NCBI RefSeq assembly: GCF_913057115.1
Contig: NZ_CAJXNN010000001.1
Span: 1-64,000, forward strand
DNA length: 64,000 bases
From: an uncultured Roseovarius sp.
GTDB taxonomy: Bacteria; Pseudomonadota; Alphaproteobacteria; Rhodobacterales; Rhodobacteraceae
Direction of reading: 5' to 3'
The notes under the pieces were generated by a model. The model did not search any database. It saw only the letters and a list, made by a program, of their open reading frames with translations, and was not told where the DNA came from. Positions 40,752 to 52,313 of this stretch are shown one piece after another; the first letter of the stretch is position 1, and each line of letters begins with the position of its first letter. A program made the translations under genes and the position numbers.

Positions 40752-40854
40752 TTCGTACGAGTCGTACGCTCAAGGGGCCATTTTCGTACGAAAACCGGCC
40801 CCTTTCCAAAATGCACCGTACGAGTCGTACGAAACAGGCCAACCGTACGGTGCA
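40752..40854. repeat. Triple-palindrome element, copy 2 (core 40752-40833) with an extra outer dyad to 40854
   Basis: TTCGTACGAGTCGTACGCT / GGGGCC-TTTTCGTACGAAAA-GGCCCC-TTTCC / ACCGTACGAGTCGTACGAA; plus TGCACCGTACG...CGTACGGTGCA. Confidence 0.8.
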
Positions 40855-40912
40855 CATGGCCCATATTAACCTTTTCCAGACATGCTACCTCAGCACGACA
40901 AGAGGCAAAGCC

Positions 40913-41152
40913 ATGTTCATCGAAGTTCTTAGCAACGAATTCCGCACCCGGTTTCGGGCATATATGGATCACCACCTCACCACAGGCGATCGCATCCTCG
41001 TCACCCGCCACGGCGAACCTGTGGGCGCTTGGGTGAGTCACCGGGATTTCAAACGGCTGGAAGAGGCCGACAACAGCCGAGAAGAATTTCTGGAACACCA
41101 GCACCAACAGCGGATGCGCGACTATCGCATGTTACGTTATGAGCAGATGTAG
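40913..41152 (+). CDS. Phd/YefM-like antitoxin-type small protein
   Basis: FRTRFRAYMDHHLTTGDRILVTRHGEPVGAWVSHRDFKRLEE resembles Phd/YefM N-termini; start uncertain. Confidence 0.55.
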   Translation: MFIEVLSNEFRTRFRAYMDHHLTTGDRILVTRHGEPVGAWVSHRDFKRLEEADNSREEFLEHQHQQRMRDYRMLRYEQM

Positions 41153-41155
41153 ATA

Positions 41156-41253
41156 GGGGGCTTTGCCCCCGCCGCCCTTCGGGCGACTCCCCCAGGATAT
41201 TTTAGAACAGAAGAAGATTGATGCGTTCATGTCTTCTTCTGGCCCCAAATATC
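41156..41253. repeat. Convergent pair of intergenic hairpin/tail elements
   Basis: GGGGGCTTTGCCCCC + second hairpin + GATATTTTAGAACAGAAGAAG facing CTTCTTCTGGCCCCAAATATC. Confidence 0.6.
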
Positions 41254-41331
41254 CCCGCCGGAGGCACCCGAGGAAGAGGCCGGAGGCCGATGACGAGATA
41301 TCAAGCGCGCGCGCAGCGCGCACAATATGAA

Positions 41332-41352
41332 AACCCCCGCGCGGGGCGGGGG
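41332..41352 (-). terminator. Intrinsic terminator of clpB
   Basis: On minus strand CCCCCGCCCCGCGCGGGGG followed by TTTTC. Confidence 0.7.
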
Positions 41353-41361
41353 CTCAAAGGT

Positions 41362-43980
<2,619 letters not shown>

Positions 43981-44176
43981 GGTAGTTCTCCTTTTTCCAA
44001 GCGTTCCCCCGGGTTGCCCACCCAGTATTAGGCATGGGACGGTCGGGGACCTCGACCATTGAAATGGGTAACGGGCGCGTGATCTTCAAGGATTGCTTGG
44101 CCAAATCCCGCCACCGATGTGGTTTTGCGAAAACTTTTTCGTGATTCCCCCTGAAAGCCGCGCCAGGCCGCACCAC

Positions 44177-44197
44177 CTATCCACAATGTTATCCACA
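44177..44197. promoter_or_regulatory. DnaA-box pair upstream of clpB
   Basis: CTATCCACA 44177-44185 and TTATCCACA 44189-44197, 12 bp apart. Confidence 0.5.
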
Positions 44198-44216
44198 GGC
44201 CCGCGAGGACAGACCA

Positions 44217-44495
44217 ATGACCATGCCGAAAGTGATCCTGAGCCGCGTTCAATACGCTCCCGAGGTGCCCGGCTTCACCGCGCTCGTTCATGTGTGTGAC
44301 GGCGGGATGGACTATACCTACCCGGTGCAAATGGCCGCCCCGCTGACGGAGGAATTCGACACGATCAGCCGCGCCCTGACCCGGCGGGGCCTTTCCGCGC
44401 ACCAGAACGCCAAGGCGGATTGTTTGCGCATGGTGAGGCCCGATCTGACACGGCTTGATCCCGGTCTTGGTGTGAAAAACGGTGTCGCCGCCTAA
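44217..44495 (+). CDS. Hypothetical protein
   Basis: Short ORF divergent from clpB. Confidence 0.7.
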   Translation: MTMPKVILSRVQYAPEVPGFTALVHVCDGGMDYTYPVQMAAPLTEEFDTISRALTRRGLSAHQNAKADCLRMVRPDLTRLDPGLGVKNGVAA

Positions 44496-44623
44496 GGCCT
44501 GACATCTTTCCGGAGCGGGGAAAGCGCTTTTGGAATTCACCTCGTTTCCAAGAGCCACCGCGTTTAAGACATGCGTGTTTGTAGTGAGTGATGCGATGAC
44601 CATGCAGGTCATCAAGGGGTTAT

Positions 44624-44893
44624 ATGCACATATTGGATGTCGAGCTGGCAGCGCTTCGAAATTGCCCTGAAACCGGGCGAGTCAACGCGACCGTGACCTT
44701 GAGGACAGACGCGGGCAGTATGACCATCGAGGCCACGGCCTCGGATGATCGGGACGGCGACAGGCGCGGCTTTATCGAAACGTTGATGCAGGATGTCATG
44801 CGCCAAATCCGCTTCATGCCCGAGGTGCGAAGCGGCCAGACACGGGTCACCCTTGCACCGGATGCGCTTGACCGCGCGATGCAACAGGCTTGA
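44624..44893 (+). CDS. Hypothetical protein
   Basis: Short ORF upstream of pyrF. Confidence 0.6.
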   Translation: MHILDVELAALRNCPETGRVNATVTLRTDAGSMTIEATASDDRDGDRRGFIETLMQDVMRQIRFMPEVRSGQTRVTLAPDALDRAMQQA

Positions 44894-44947
44894 CGCGGGC
44901 CGGGCAGGCCGCGACAAGGGCCGCGCAATCCACCCGCGAGAAGGCCC

Positions 44948-45655
44948 TTGCCCATGTCCCATGCCCCTGACGACCGTCTGATCGTTGCCCTTGATGTGCC
45001 GAACGCCCTTGAGGGGCTGCAACTGGCCGAGAGTTTGGGCGATGCGGTGAGCTTCTACAAAATCGGCTTGGGGATGCTGACTGGTGGGGGCCTCGCGCTT
45101 GCCAATGAACTCAAGCAAGATCACGGCAAGCGCATTTTCCTCGATATGAAACTGTTCGATATCGGGGCCACTGTCGAGGCAGCAGTGCGCGGTCTGGCGC
45201 AGTTCGATCTGGATTTTCTCACGGTCCATGGCGACCCGCATGTGGTACGCGCCGCGCAGGAAGGCGCAAGCGGCAGCCAAACCAAGATTCTGGCTGTGAC
45301 CATTCTGACCTCTTTGGACCGCGGCGATCTGGATGCAGGTCTGATCAAACCCGGGGATATTCGCGATCTGGTGGCCGAACGCGCGGGCCGCGCCTTCGAG
45401 GCAGGGGCCGATGGCGTGATCGCCAGCCCGCAAGAGGCGGCGATGATCCGCGCCCTGCCCGAGGCCGATGGCCGCTTGATCGTGACCCCGGGTGTGCGCC
45501 CGGCGGGCGCGGCACTGGGCGATCAGAAGCGGGTGGCGACACCCGCGCAGGCGTTGCATGACGGGGCCGATCATATCGTCGTGGGGCGTCCGGTCTGGGC
45601 TGCACCGGACCCGGCAAAGGCAGCCCGGGATATTCTGTCGGAGATTTCGAGGTAA
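44948..45655 (+). CDS. pyrF: Orotidine-5'-phosphate decarboxylase
   Basis: LIVALDVPNALEGLQLAE, FLDMKLFDIGATV, VTPGVRPAGAA. Confidence 0.96.
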   Translation: MPMSHAPDDRLIVALDVPNALEGLQLAESLGDAVSFYKIGLGMLTGGGLALANELKQDHGKRIFLDMKLFDIGATVEAAVRGLAQFDLDFLTVHGDPHVVRAAQEGASGSQTKILAVTILTSLDRGDLDAGLIKPGDIRDLVAERAGRAFEAGADGVIASPQEAAMIRALPEADGRLIVTPGVRPAGAALGDQKRVATPAQALHDGADHIVVGRPVWAAPDPAKAARDILSEISR

Positions 45656-45700
45656 GGCGCTTCGGACGGGTTTGGACACCACGACTGCCGGGGGCGCATA

Positions 45701-45745
45701 CGAAATCTTGAAAAGATTTCGATCCGTTTTCTTTGCAAGAAAACG
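45701..45745. repeat. 45-nt twin hairpin, copy 2
   Basis: CGAAATCTT-GAA-AAGATTTCG / ATC / CGTTTTCTT-TGC-AAGAAAACG. Confidence 0.8.
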
Positions 45746-45751
45746 GCCCCC

Positions 45752-46963
45752 TTACCCCTCCTCGGTCACAACGGTCGAACTGCGTTCCAATGTCCGGTGC
45801 ACCGGGCACTTGTCAGCGATTTCCATCAGTTTTGCGCGTTGATCCTCGGACAGGTCGCCCTCAAGGCGCACCACGCGGGTAAACTTGTCGGCCTTGGCAT
45901 CAGAACGCGAATTCGCATCCTGAGCATGGACCTTGTCATGGCTCACATCGACGCTGACGTGGCGCAGGGGCCAGCCCTTGCGGCGGGCGTACATGCGGAT
46001 GGTCATCGAAGTGCAGGCCCCCAACCCCGCCGACAGGAAGCCGTAGGGCGACAGGCCGCGATCAGTGCCGCCATAGGCCTCGGGTTCATCAGCAAGAAGG
46101 TGATGCTCTGACCCCGCGTTGACATCTTGCAGGAAGCCCTTTGGGTCGGCCTCGGACACGCGCACGATGCCCTCGGGCGCGCCGGGGGGCGGCGCAGGCG
46201 GTGCAAGGTCGAGGTAACGCGTGGCCCATGCGGCGATGACCTCGGCGGCGTATTCGGCATCGGAAGGATCCGAGATCAGGTGGTCCGCCTCGTCCAGTGT
46301 GACAAAGCTCTTGGGGTGTTTGGCGGCCTTGAAAATCTCGGCGGCGTTCTCGATACCGACGATCTCGTCGCGCGGGGCGTGCAGCACCAGAAGCGCGCGG
46401 CGGAGGTTGGCGATGTCGTCATGCAGGGTTTCGCCCTTCACGCTTTCAACAAAGCCCTTGCCGATGGTCACGGGCCGCCCGCCAAGGTGAACTTCGGCGC
46501 GGCCCTGTTCTTCGATCTGGTCGAGGGCCTCATCGAAATTATGGGTCACATGTTCCGGGTCCGACGGCGCCCCGATGGTGACGATGGCCTTGGCGCTGTC
46601 GATGCGTTTGGCCGCCGCCAAAACGGCGGCCCCACCCAGCGAATGCCCGATCAAAAGGCTGGGGGCCATGTTGCGGTTGGCGAGGGCCGTGGCGGCGTGC
46701 TGCAAATCCTCGATATTCGAGGTGAAGGAGGTATTGGCGAACTCCCCTTCGCTATGGCCCAGCCCGGTGAAATCGAAGCGCAAAACCGCGATCCCCGCTC
46801 CCGCGAGGCGCGCCGCGATGCGGCGCACGGCGGGAATATCTTTGGAGCAGGTAAAGCAATGGGCAAACAGCGCCGTGGCAAGATGCGGGCCGTCCGGCAT
46901 GTCCAAACGTGCGGCGAGAGTATGGCCGGAATGGCCTGTGAAGGTGAAACGTTCGGTTGGCAT
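45752..46963 (-). CDS. Bifunctional alpha/beta hydrolase / OsmC family protein
   Basis: LLIGHSLGGAAVLAAA hydrolase domain; C-terminal OsmC (GLSPYGFLSAGLGACTSMTIRMYARRKGWPL). Confidence 0.93.
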   Translation of the reverse strand: MPTERFTFTGHSGHTLAARLDMPDGPHLATALFAHCFTCSKDIPAVRRIAARLAGAGIAVLRFDFTGLGHSEGEFANTSFTSNIEDLQHAATALANRNMAPSLLIGHSLGGAAVLAAAKRIDSAKAIVTIGAPSDPEHVTHNFDEALDQIEEQGRAEVHLGGRPVTIGKGFVESVKGETLHDDIANLRRALLVLHAPRDEIVGIENAAEIFKAAKHPKSFVTLDEADHLISDPSDAEYAAEVIAAWATRYLDLAPPAPPPGAPEGIVRVSEADPKGFLQDVNAGSEHHLLADEPEAYGGTDRGLSPYGFLSAGLGACTSMTIRMYARRKGWPLRHVSVDVSHDKVHAQDANSRSDAKADKFTRVVRLEGDLSEDQRAKLMEIADKCPVHRTLERSSTVVTEEG

Positions 46964-47176
46964 GGGCCCTTTCCTTGGGTCGCTTGTGCATCCAAGGGTA
47001 TGGGTTCGGACCTTTTGGTGCCAGCGATGTGTCAGTCGCGTCACGGCAAGGTGATCTCCGAGAGGGCTTGAAACCGGTGAAAACTTGAGCGGAATTGACC
47101 GCAGTTTAACCGCGTCCGGCAGGGATTTGTTAACGCAAGGGCCGGCATCCTTCTCCTCGTGGAGATTGGAGGGGCC

Positions 47177-47911
47177 ATGAAGATACGCCTCAGAACACGA
47201 AGGGATGTCACCCTTTTCGCCTTGGCGATCAGCCTGCTTGCGGTATTGGGCAGCCTTGCGCTGCGCGGCCTGTTACAGCCTGCGGATGTTTATGCGCGAA
47301 CGCTTGTGTCAGGCTCGGCCGTGGCGGCGATGCTGGCTGCGCCGATTGCCTATTACATCGGGTTGCAGATGCTGGATACGCAGCGTCTGACGCAGGCGTT
47401 GGAGCATGCCGTCAATCACGACAGCCTGACCGGCGCCTCGACCCGTGCCAGTTTCGAAGCGCAGGTGGCGCAGCTTCCGTCCGGGCCGAAGGCCATCATG
47501 GTGGTGGACATCGACCACTTCAAAACGGTGAACGACCGCTTTGGTCATCAGGCGGGCGATAGCGCCCTGTGCCAGTTTGCCCTGCGTCTCAAACGGAACT
47601 GCCGCGAGGATGATATCATCGCGCGCTTCGGCGGTGAGGAATTCGTCGTGCTGCTGCACAACGTGAGCCTTGCCGACGCCCAGGCCGCCGCCGAGCGGCT
47701 TTGCGCCAAACTGCGCGAGGCTCCGATCATCTTGAATGGTCAGGCTCATCGCCTGACGGCGAGCTTCGGGGTTGCGCCATTGGTCAATGCGCGCGAGCTA
47801 GATGACGCCTTGGCACAGGCGGATGCGGCGCTCTACCGTGCCAAGAGTGCCGGCCGCGACAGGGTGTTCACAAGCGATACCAAGGCTCCGCCATTCAGCG
47901 AAGCCTCTTGA
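47177..47911 (+). CDS. GGDEF domain diguanylate cyclase
   Basis: Two TM; DIDHFKTVNDRFGHQAGD; FGGEEFVVLL. Confidence 0.94.
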   Translation: MKIRLRTRRDVTLFALAISLLAVLGSLALRGLLQPADVYARTLVSGSAVAAMLAAPIAYYIGLQMLDTQRLTQALEHAVNHDSLTGASTRASFEAQVAQLPSGPKAIMVVDIDHFKTVNDRFGHQAGDSALCQFALRLKRNCREDDIIARFGGEEFVVLLHNVSLADAQAAAERLCAKLREAPIILNGQAHRLTASFGVAPLVNARELDDALAQADAALYRAKSAGRDRVFTSDTKAPPFSEAS

Positions 47912-47921
47912 GGCAAAGGCC

Positions 47922-49262
47922 TTATCCGCCCATGAGTTCGGGATCGAACGGGTATTTCGTGAGGTTCTCGAAGCCGTCTTCGGTGATCAGCACCTGGTCT
48001 TCCAGCTTGATCGAGAAATCACCGCCTTCTTCGCCCACCAAGGCCTCGACACAGAGGGTCATGCCCGGTTCAAGCTCATAATCGAAGGCGCCTTCGACCA
48101 TGTGGTCAGGGTAGGCCACGAGGGGCCATTCATCACACAGCCCCACGCCGTGCATCAGGCAGCCATATTTCTGGCGTTGGTACTTGGCGTCCAGAACATG
48201 GGTGTTGCGGCTGAGATCCTGAATATTCACGCCGGGTTTGAGCATTTGCATGTTGGTCTGGATATGTTCGACCGCGTGTTGCATGGCATAGATCATATCG
48301 GGGCGCGGCTTTTGATCGCCGATCCACCATGTGCGCGAGATGTCGACGCAGATGCCGTAGCTGCCGACAAGGTCGGTATCGAAGGCGATGATCTCGTTGT
48401 TCTGGGTGATGCGCCCGCCGCATTCCTGAAACCACGGGTTGGTGCGCGGCCCGGAGGTGAGCAGGCGGGTTTCGATCCATTCGCCGCCACGGCGGATGTT
48501 TTCGGCGTGCAGCACGGCCCAGATGTCATCCTCGGACGTTCCACCAAGGGGCACGTTCTCGCGGGCGAATTTCTCCATCTCATGCACCGCCACTTCGCAG
48601 GCATGCGAGGCGCAGCGCATGGCGAGGATTTCATCGGGGCCTTTGACGGAGCGGGATTTTTCGGTGACTTCCTCACCTTCCATGATCTCAAGCCCCTGCG
48701 CCTCCAGCGCGCGCAACCCGTGCAGCATGATCTTGTCCACGGCGAGGCGCTTGTTGCCCGGCGCGTGTTCTTCCAGAAGCACGCGGATTTCATTCGACAG
48801 CGTATCGGCGGCCACATCGACCTTATCGCCCCGGTCGAAATAAAACAGGTCCGCGCCCGAGCGTTGTTCGCGGACCAGCGGGTTGAATTCGGACAGGAAG
48901 GGCGAATTCTTGTAATCCCAGATCACCATGTAGCCATCGGCACAGAGCAGGACCGCGCGGAAGGGGTTATGGGTGTTCCAAAGCTGCATGTTTGTGCTGT
49001 CGGTGGCGTAGCGGATGTTGAGCGGGTCGAACATCAACAGGCCCGCATAGTCGCGGTCAACGATATGTTGGGTCAGACGTTGCCAGCGATAGCGGCGCAT
49101 TGCCTGCAAGTCGGGCAGTTGCAGGCCCGCCGACGCCCATTCCGCATAGGCCAGTTGCGTTGGCCCGATTTCCACGCGGTCAGCATCGTTGGGGGTGTTA
49201 TCGCCCAGCGTGGCACCACGGGTGGGGTCAATCTTGCGGCGATCACGGAAATGGGTGTTCAT
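47922..49262 (-). CDS. dddP: DMSP lyase DddP (M24 metallopeptidase-fold)
   Basis: Recognised DddP-type sequence: [47 protein letters not shown]-type region, [21 protein letters not shown]. Confidence 0.88.
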   Translation of the reverse strand: MNTHFRDRRKIDPTRGATLGDNTPNDADRVEIGPTQLAYAEWASAGLQLPDLQAMRRYRWQRLTQHIVDRDYAGLLMFDPLNIRYATDSTNMQLWNTHNPFRAVLLCADGYMVIWDYKNSPFLSEFNPLVREQRSGADLFYFDRGDKVDVAADTLSNEIRVLLEEHAPGNKRLAVDKIMLHGLRALEAQGLEIMEGEEVTEKSRSVKGPDEILAMRCASHACEVAVHEMEKFARENVPLGGTSEDDIWAVLHAENIRRGGEWIETRLLTSGPRTNPWFQECGGRITQNNEIIAFDTDLVGSYGICVDISRTWWIGDQKPRPDMIYAMQHAVEHIQTNMQMLKPGVNIQDLSRNTHVLDAKYQRQKYGCLMHGVGLCDEWPLVAYPDHMVEGAFDYELEPGMTLCVEALVGEEGGDFSIKLEDQVLITEDGFENLTKYPFDPELMGG

Positions 49263-49432
49263 CGGCAGCCTCCTTTCAAGAAGGCTGCACCGGGTTTTGC
49301 CGCGCCGCTTGCCGGAATGCGACGCATTTCCACGTCGCATTTTGCCTGTCACGTAAGTTTTGGAAAAGCGTCACGCGGGTTTTGGGAAGCCCTTGTTTGG
49401 TGCGCCAACACACCAACAAGAGGGATGATTCC

Positions 49433-50641
49433 ATGCGTTTCGTGACGACATCTGTATTGGCGCTTTCGGTCGTGGCCGGGGCGGCCACCGCCGAACAACT
49501 GACCTATGGGCCGCGGCCTGCCTACCTGATTGACCGTATGGCCGAGGGCGCGTTGAAAGACAGCCTGAGCGCCTGTTTGGGCCAAAGCCCCAAGCGGTCG
49601 GATTTTTCCATCGGGCACCGGGGCGCGCCCTTGATGTTCCCCGAGCATACCGTTGAATCGAACCGCGCAGCCGCCCGGATGGGCGCGGGCATTCTGGAAT
49701 GTGACGTGACCTTCACCAAGGACCACGAACTGGTCTGCCGCCATGCGCAGAACGACCTGCACACAACCACCGACATTCTGGCCAGCGATCTGGCCGAGAC
49801 CTGTGTTGTGCCCTTTACGCCTGCTTCGGGTGATGAACCGGCCAAGGCGGAGTGCCGGACATCGGAAATCACGCTGGCCGAGTTCAAGACCCTGACCGGC
49901 AAGATGGATGCCGCCGACAAGAGTGCCACCACGGTCGAAGGTTACATGGACGGCACCGCCGGCTGGCGGACCGATCTTTATTCGGTCGAGGGGGGCACCT
50001 TGATGACCCATGCGGAGTCGATCGAACTCTTCCGGGATTTGGGCGCGAAATTCACGCCTGAGCTGAAAAGCCCATCGGTCGAGATGCCGCATGATGGGTT
50101 TTCGCAGGCCGATTATGCCCAGAAGCTGATTGACGAGTACAAGGCGGCGGGCGTGCCGGCATCCGATGTCTGGGCGCAGAGCTTTAACCTTGATGATGTG
50201 CTCTATTGGATCGAGAACGAACCGGAGTTCGGCAAGCAGGCGGTTTATCTGGACGGGCGGTATAGTGTCGAAGGGTTCGATCCGATGGACCCGGCGACCT
50301 TTGAACCCAGCATGCAGGACCTTGCCGATATGGGCGTGCAATACATTGCGCCGCCGATGTGGATGCTGGTGACCACCGAAGGCGAGGAAATGGTGCCCTC
50401 GGCCTATGCCAAGGCGGCGAAAGAGGCCGGTTTGAAGCTGATCACCTGGACGCTGGAACGGTCTGGCCCGCTGACCAATGGCGGTGGGTGGTATTTCCAG
50501 TCGGTCAAGGACACCACCGATACGGACGCCGATTACTTCACCCTGCTGGATACCCTGCATAAACAGGTTGGCATCGAAGGTATCTTCAGCGATTGGCCGG
50601 CGACGGTGACCTATTACGCCAATTGCATGGGCATCGAGTAA
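49433..50641 (+). CDS. Secreted glycerophosphodiester phosphodiesterase
   Basis: Signal peptide; [44 protein letters not shown]. Confidence 0.93.
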   Translation: MRFVTTSVLALSVVAGAATAEQLTYGPRPAYLIDRMAEGALKDSLSACLGQSPKRSDFSIGHRGAPLMFPEHTVESNRAAARMGAGILECDVTFTKDHELVCRHAQNDLHTTTDILASDLAETCVVPFTPASGDEPAKAECRTSEITLAEFKTLTGKMDAADKSATTVEGYMDGTAGWRTDLYSVEGGTLMTHAESIELFRDLGAKFTPELKSPSVEMPHDGFSQADYAQKLIDEYKAAGVPASDVWAQSFNLDDVLYWIENEPEFGKQAVYLDGRYSVEGFDPMDPATFEPSMQDLADMGVQYIAPPMWMLVTTEGEEMVPSAYAKAAKEAGLKLITWTLERSGPLTNGGGWYFQSVKDTTDTDADYFTLLDTLHKQVGIEGIFSDWPATVTYYANCMGIE

Positions 50642-50646
50642 AGTTT

Positions 50647-50713
50647 GGGGGCGCGCTCATCAGGCCTTGCGGCCTTCCTCGCGAGGAGCGCAAGCGATGA
50701 GCGCCCCCTTTTT
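50647..50713. terminator. Branched bidirectional terminator / palindromic element
   Basis: Outer stem GGGGGCGC..TCATC/GATGAGCGCCCCC, inner AGGCC-TTGC-GGCCT, TCCTCGCGAGGA and GC-GCAA-GC, then TTTTT. Confidence 0.7.
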
Positions 50714-50719
50714 CGCCCC

Positions 50720-51487
50720 TTAGCGTGATTGTTCGTGTTCGAACCTTTGGCGCGCGATGGCCTCGTTGCGGTCGGCCTTTTGCTGATCGGTGAGGCACGC
50801 CTCGACATAGTCAAGATGCGCGATGACAGCGGCGCGGGCAGCTTTGCCATCGCGGGCTTGAAGTGCTGCATTTATGGCGCGGTGTTGGTCCAGAAGCGCG
50901 CCGCGCGTGGTGCGCTGTTTGAACATGACTTGGCGGTTGTAGAACACGCCTTCCTGCAAAAGCTGGAACATCGAGCGCATCATGTGCAGCATGACCACGT
51001 TATGGCTGGCCTCGATGATGGCCATGTGAAACTCGGCATCCAGCTGCGCCTCGGTCTTGGGACTGCGCTTGGTGTGGGCCGCTTCCATCTTTTCGAAGAC
51101 GGTCTGCACCACGCGCAGGTCGGTGTCCGAGGCCAAGCGCGCGGCGCGCTCGGCGGCCAGCCCTTCCAGATCACGGCGGAAGGCGATGTAATCGAACACG
51201 GCCTCGTCGTGGTCGGCGAAAAGCCGGATCAGGGCGGGGGAAAAGGCGCTGCCCAGGACATCGGCCACGAAGATACCTGCACCCGCGCGGCTGGAAAGCA
51301 GGCCCTTGTCTTGCAGGTCGGCCACAGCCTCGCGCAGGGAGGGGCGGGAGACCCCCAGCTTTTCGGCCAGTTCACGTTCGGACGGCAGGCGTTCGCCGGG
51401 GCGCAGGATGCCCCGGAGGATCAGCTTTTCGATCTGGCGGGTGACAGCCGTCGAGAGTTTCTCGGGCGTGACTTTTTGAAATGGCAT
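50720..51487 (-). CDS. FadR/GntR family transcriptional regulator
   Basis: LRPGERLPSERELAEKLGVSRPSLREAVADLQDKGLL; FCD-type C-terminus. Confidence 0.93.
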   Translation of the reverse strand: MPFQKVTPEKLSTAVTRQIEKLILRGILRPGERLPSERELAEKLGVSRPSLREAVADLQDKGLLSSRAGAGIFVADVLGSAFSPALIRLFADHDEAVFDYIAFRRDLEGLAAERAARLASDTDLRVVQTVFEKMEAAHTKRSPKTEAQLDAEFHMAIIEASHNVVMLHMMRSMFQLLQEGVFYNRQVMFKQRTTRGALLDQHRAINAALQARDGKAARAAVIAHLDYVEACLTDQQKADRNEAIARQRFEHEQSR

Positions 51488-51546
51488 TGGCGCGGTCCTG
51501 AACGGGGTGGCCGGGATGATAGGGGCAACTGCGACCTCGGGCAAGT

Positions 51547-51912
51547 TCAGCCGCTTTGCCGCCACTTGCCAAACTGTTCAGGCAAGAAGGCCTCAACCGC
51601 CGCCGTGGCGATCACCAAGGTTTCGCCGTTGTCGGGGTTGGTCACGTTTTGCCCGCCTTTGACCGCCGTGACCTTGGCTTGTCCGCGCGGCAGGGTTTTG
51701 GCCAGTGCCGCGCAATCCAGCGCCTCGGGGTCTTGCACGCCGATGGTCACCTGCACCTCCATTTGGCTGTGGCTGATGCCGATGGCCCCGAAGATGGGCA
51801 GGGTGGAATGGCGGATGGCATCCTGAATGGCGCGGGTGGCGGCCTTTTGGTAATCCATCCCGTGCAGGTCGTTGCCCATGCCCATTTCGATAATCACACG
51901 GCGGCGGATCAT
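51547..51912 (-). CDS. Lin0512 family protein (paralogue 1)
   Basis: MGMGNDLHGMDYQKAATRAIQDAI, VQDPEALDCAALA; ATGA overlap with upstream paralogue. Confidence 0.85.
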   Translation of the reverse strand: MIRRRVIIEMGMGNDLHGMDYQKAATRAIQDAIRHSTLPIFGAIGISHSQMEVQVTIGVQDPEALDCAALAKTLPRGQAKVTAVKGGQNVTNPDNGETLVIATAAVEAFLPEQFGKWRQSG

Positions 51913-52262
51913 TGCAGGCGCTCCATGTCAAAGGCCACGGAAATGGCGGCATTGGCGATGACGGTGGGGTTGCCCTCACCTTCCGGGCGGGGGATGTCGA
52001 GGCCACCGTGGGTGGCGGTGACGGTGACTTGGCCATAGGGGAAGACCTCGGCCACGGCTGCACAATCCACGGCGTCGGGGTCTTGCACGGCCACTTCGAC
52101 GTCGATCAGCATGGCGGATTTATCGAAGCCGAAAAGCTCGGCAATGTTGATGGAGTTGTGCCAGAGGGCATCTTGCACGGCGCGCTTGGCGGCTTGGGTA
52201 TAGTCGCGGCGGCGCAGCGAGGTGCCCATGCCGAATTCGGTCAGGACGCGGTGTTTGGGCAT
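51909..52262 (-). CDS. Lin0512 family protein (paralogue 2)
   Basis: FGMGTSLRRRDYTQAAKRAVQDAL, VQDPDAVDCAAVAEVFPYGQVTV. Confidence 0.85.
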   Translation of the reverse strand: MPKHRVLTEFGMGTSLRRRDYTQAAKRAVQDALWHNSINIAELFGFDKSAMLIDVEVAVQDPDAVDCAAVAEVFPYGQVTVTATHGGLDIPRPEGEGNPTVIANAAISVAFDMERLQ

Positions 52263-52313
52263 CGTGGGGTTCCTTCGGTTTTCTGCGCAGTTTGCCGGGA
52301 TCGGCGCGCGGGT

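Noticed and set aside
39716-40860. oriC next to hemE, as in Caulobacter
   Set aside because: The hemE downstream region holds CGTACG palindromes but no DnaA boxes or AT-rich unwinding region.
47100-47140. CtrA-like TTAA half-sites upstream of the GGDEF gene
   Set aside because: Spacing is not TTAA-N7-TTAA; half-sites alone are not informative.
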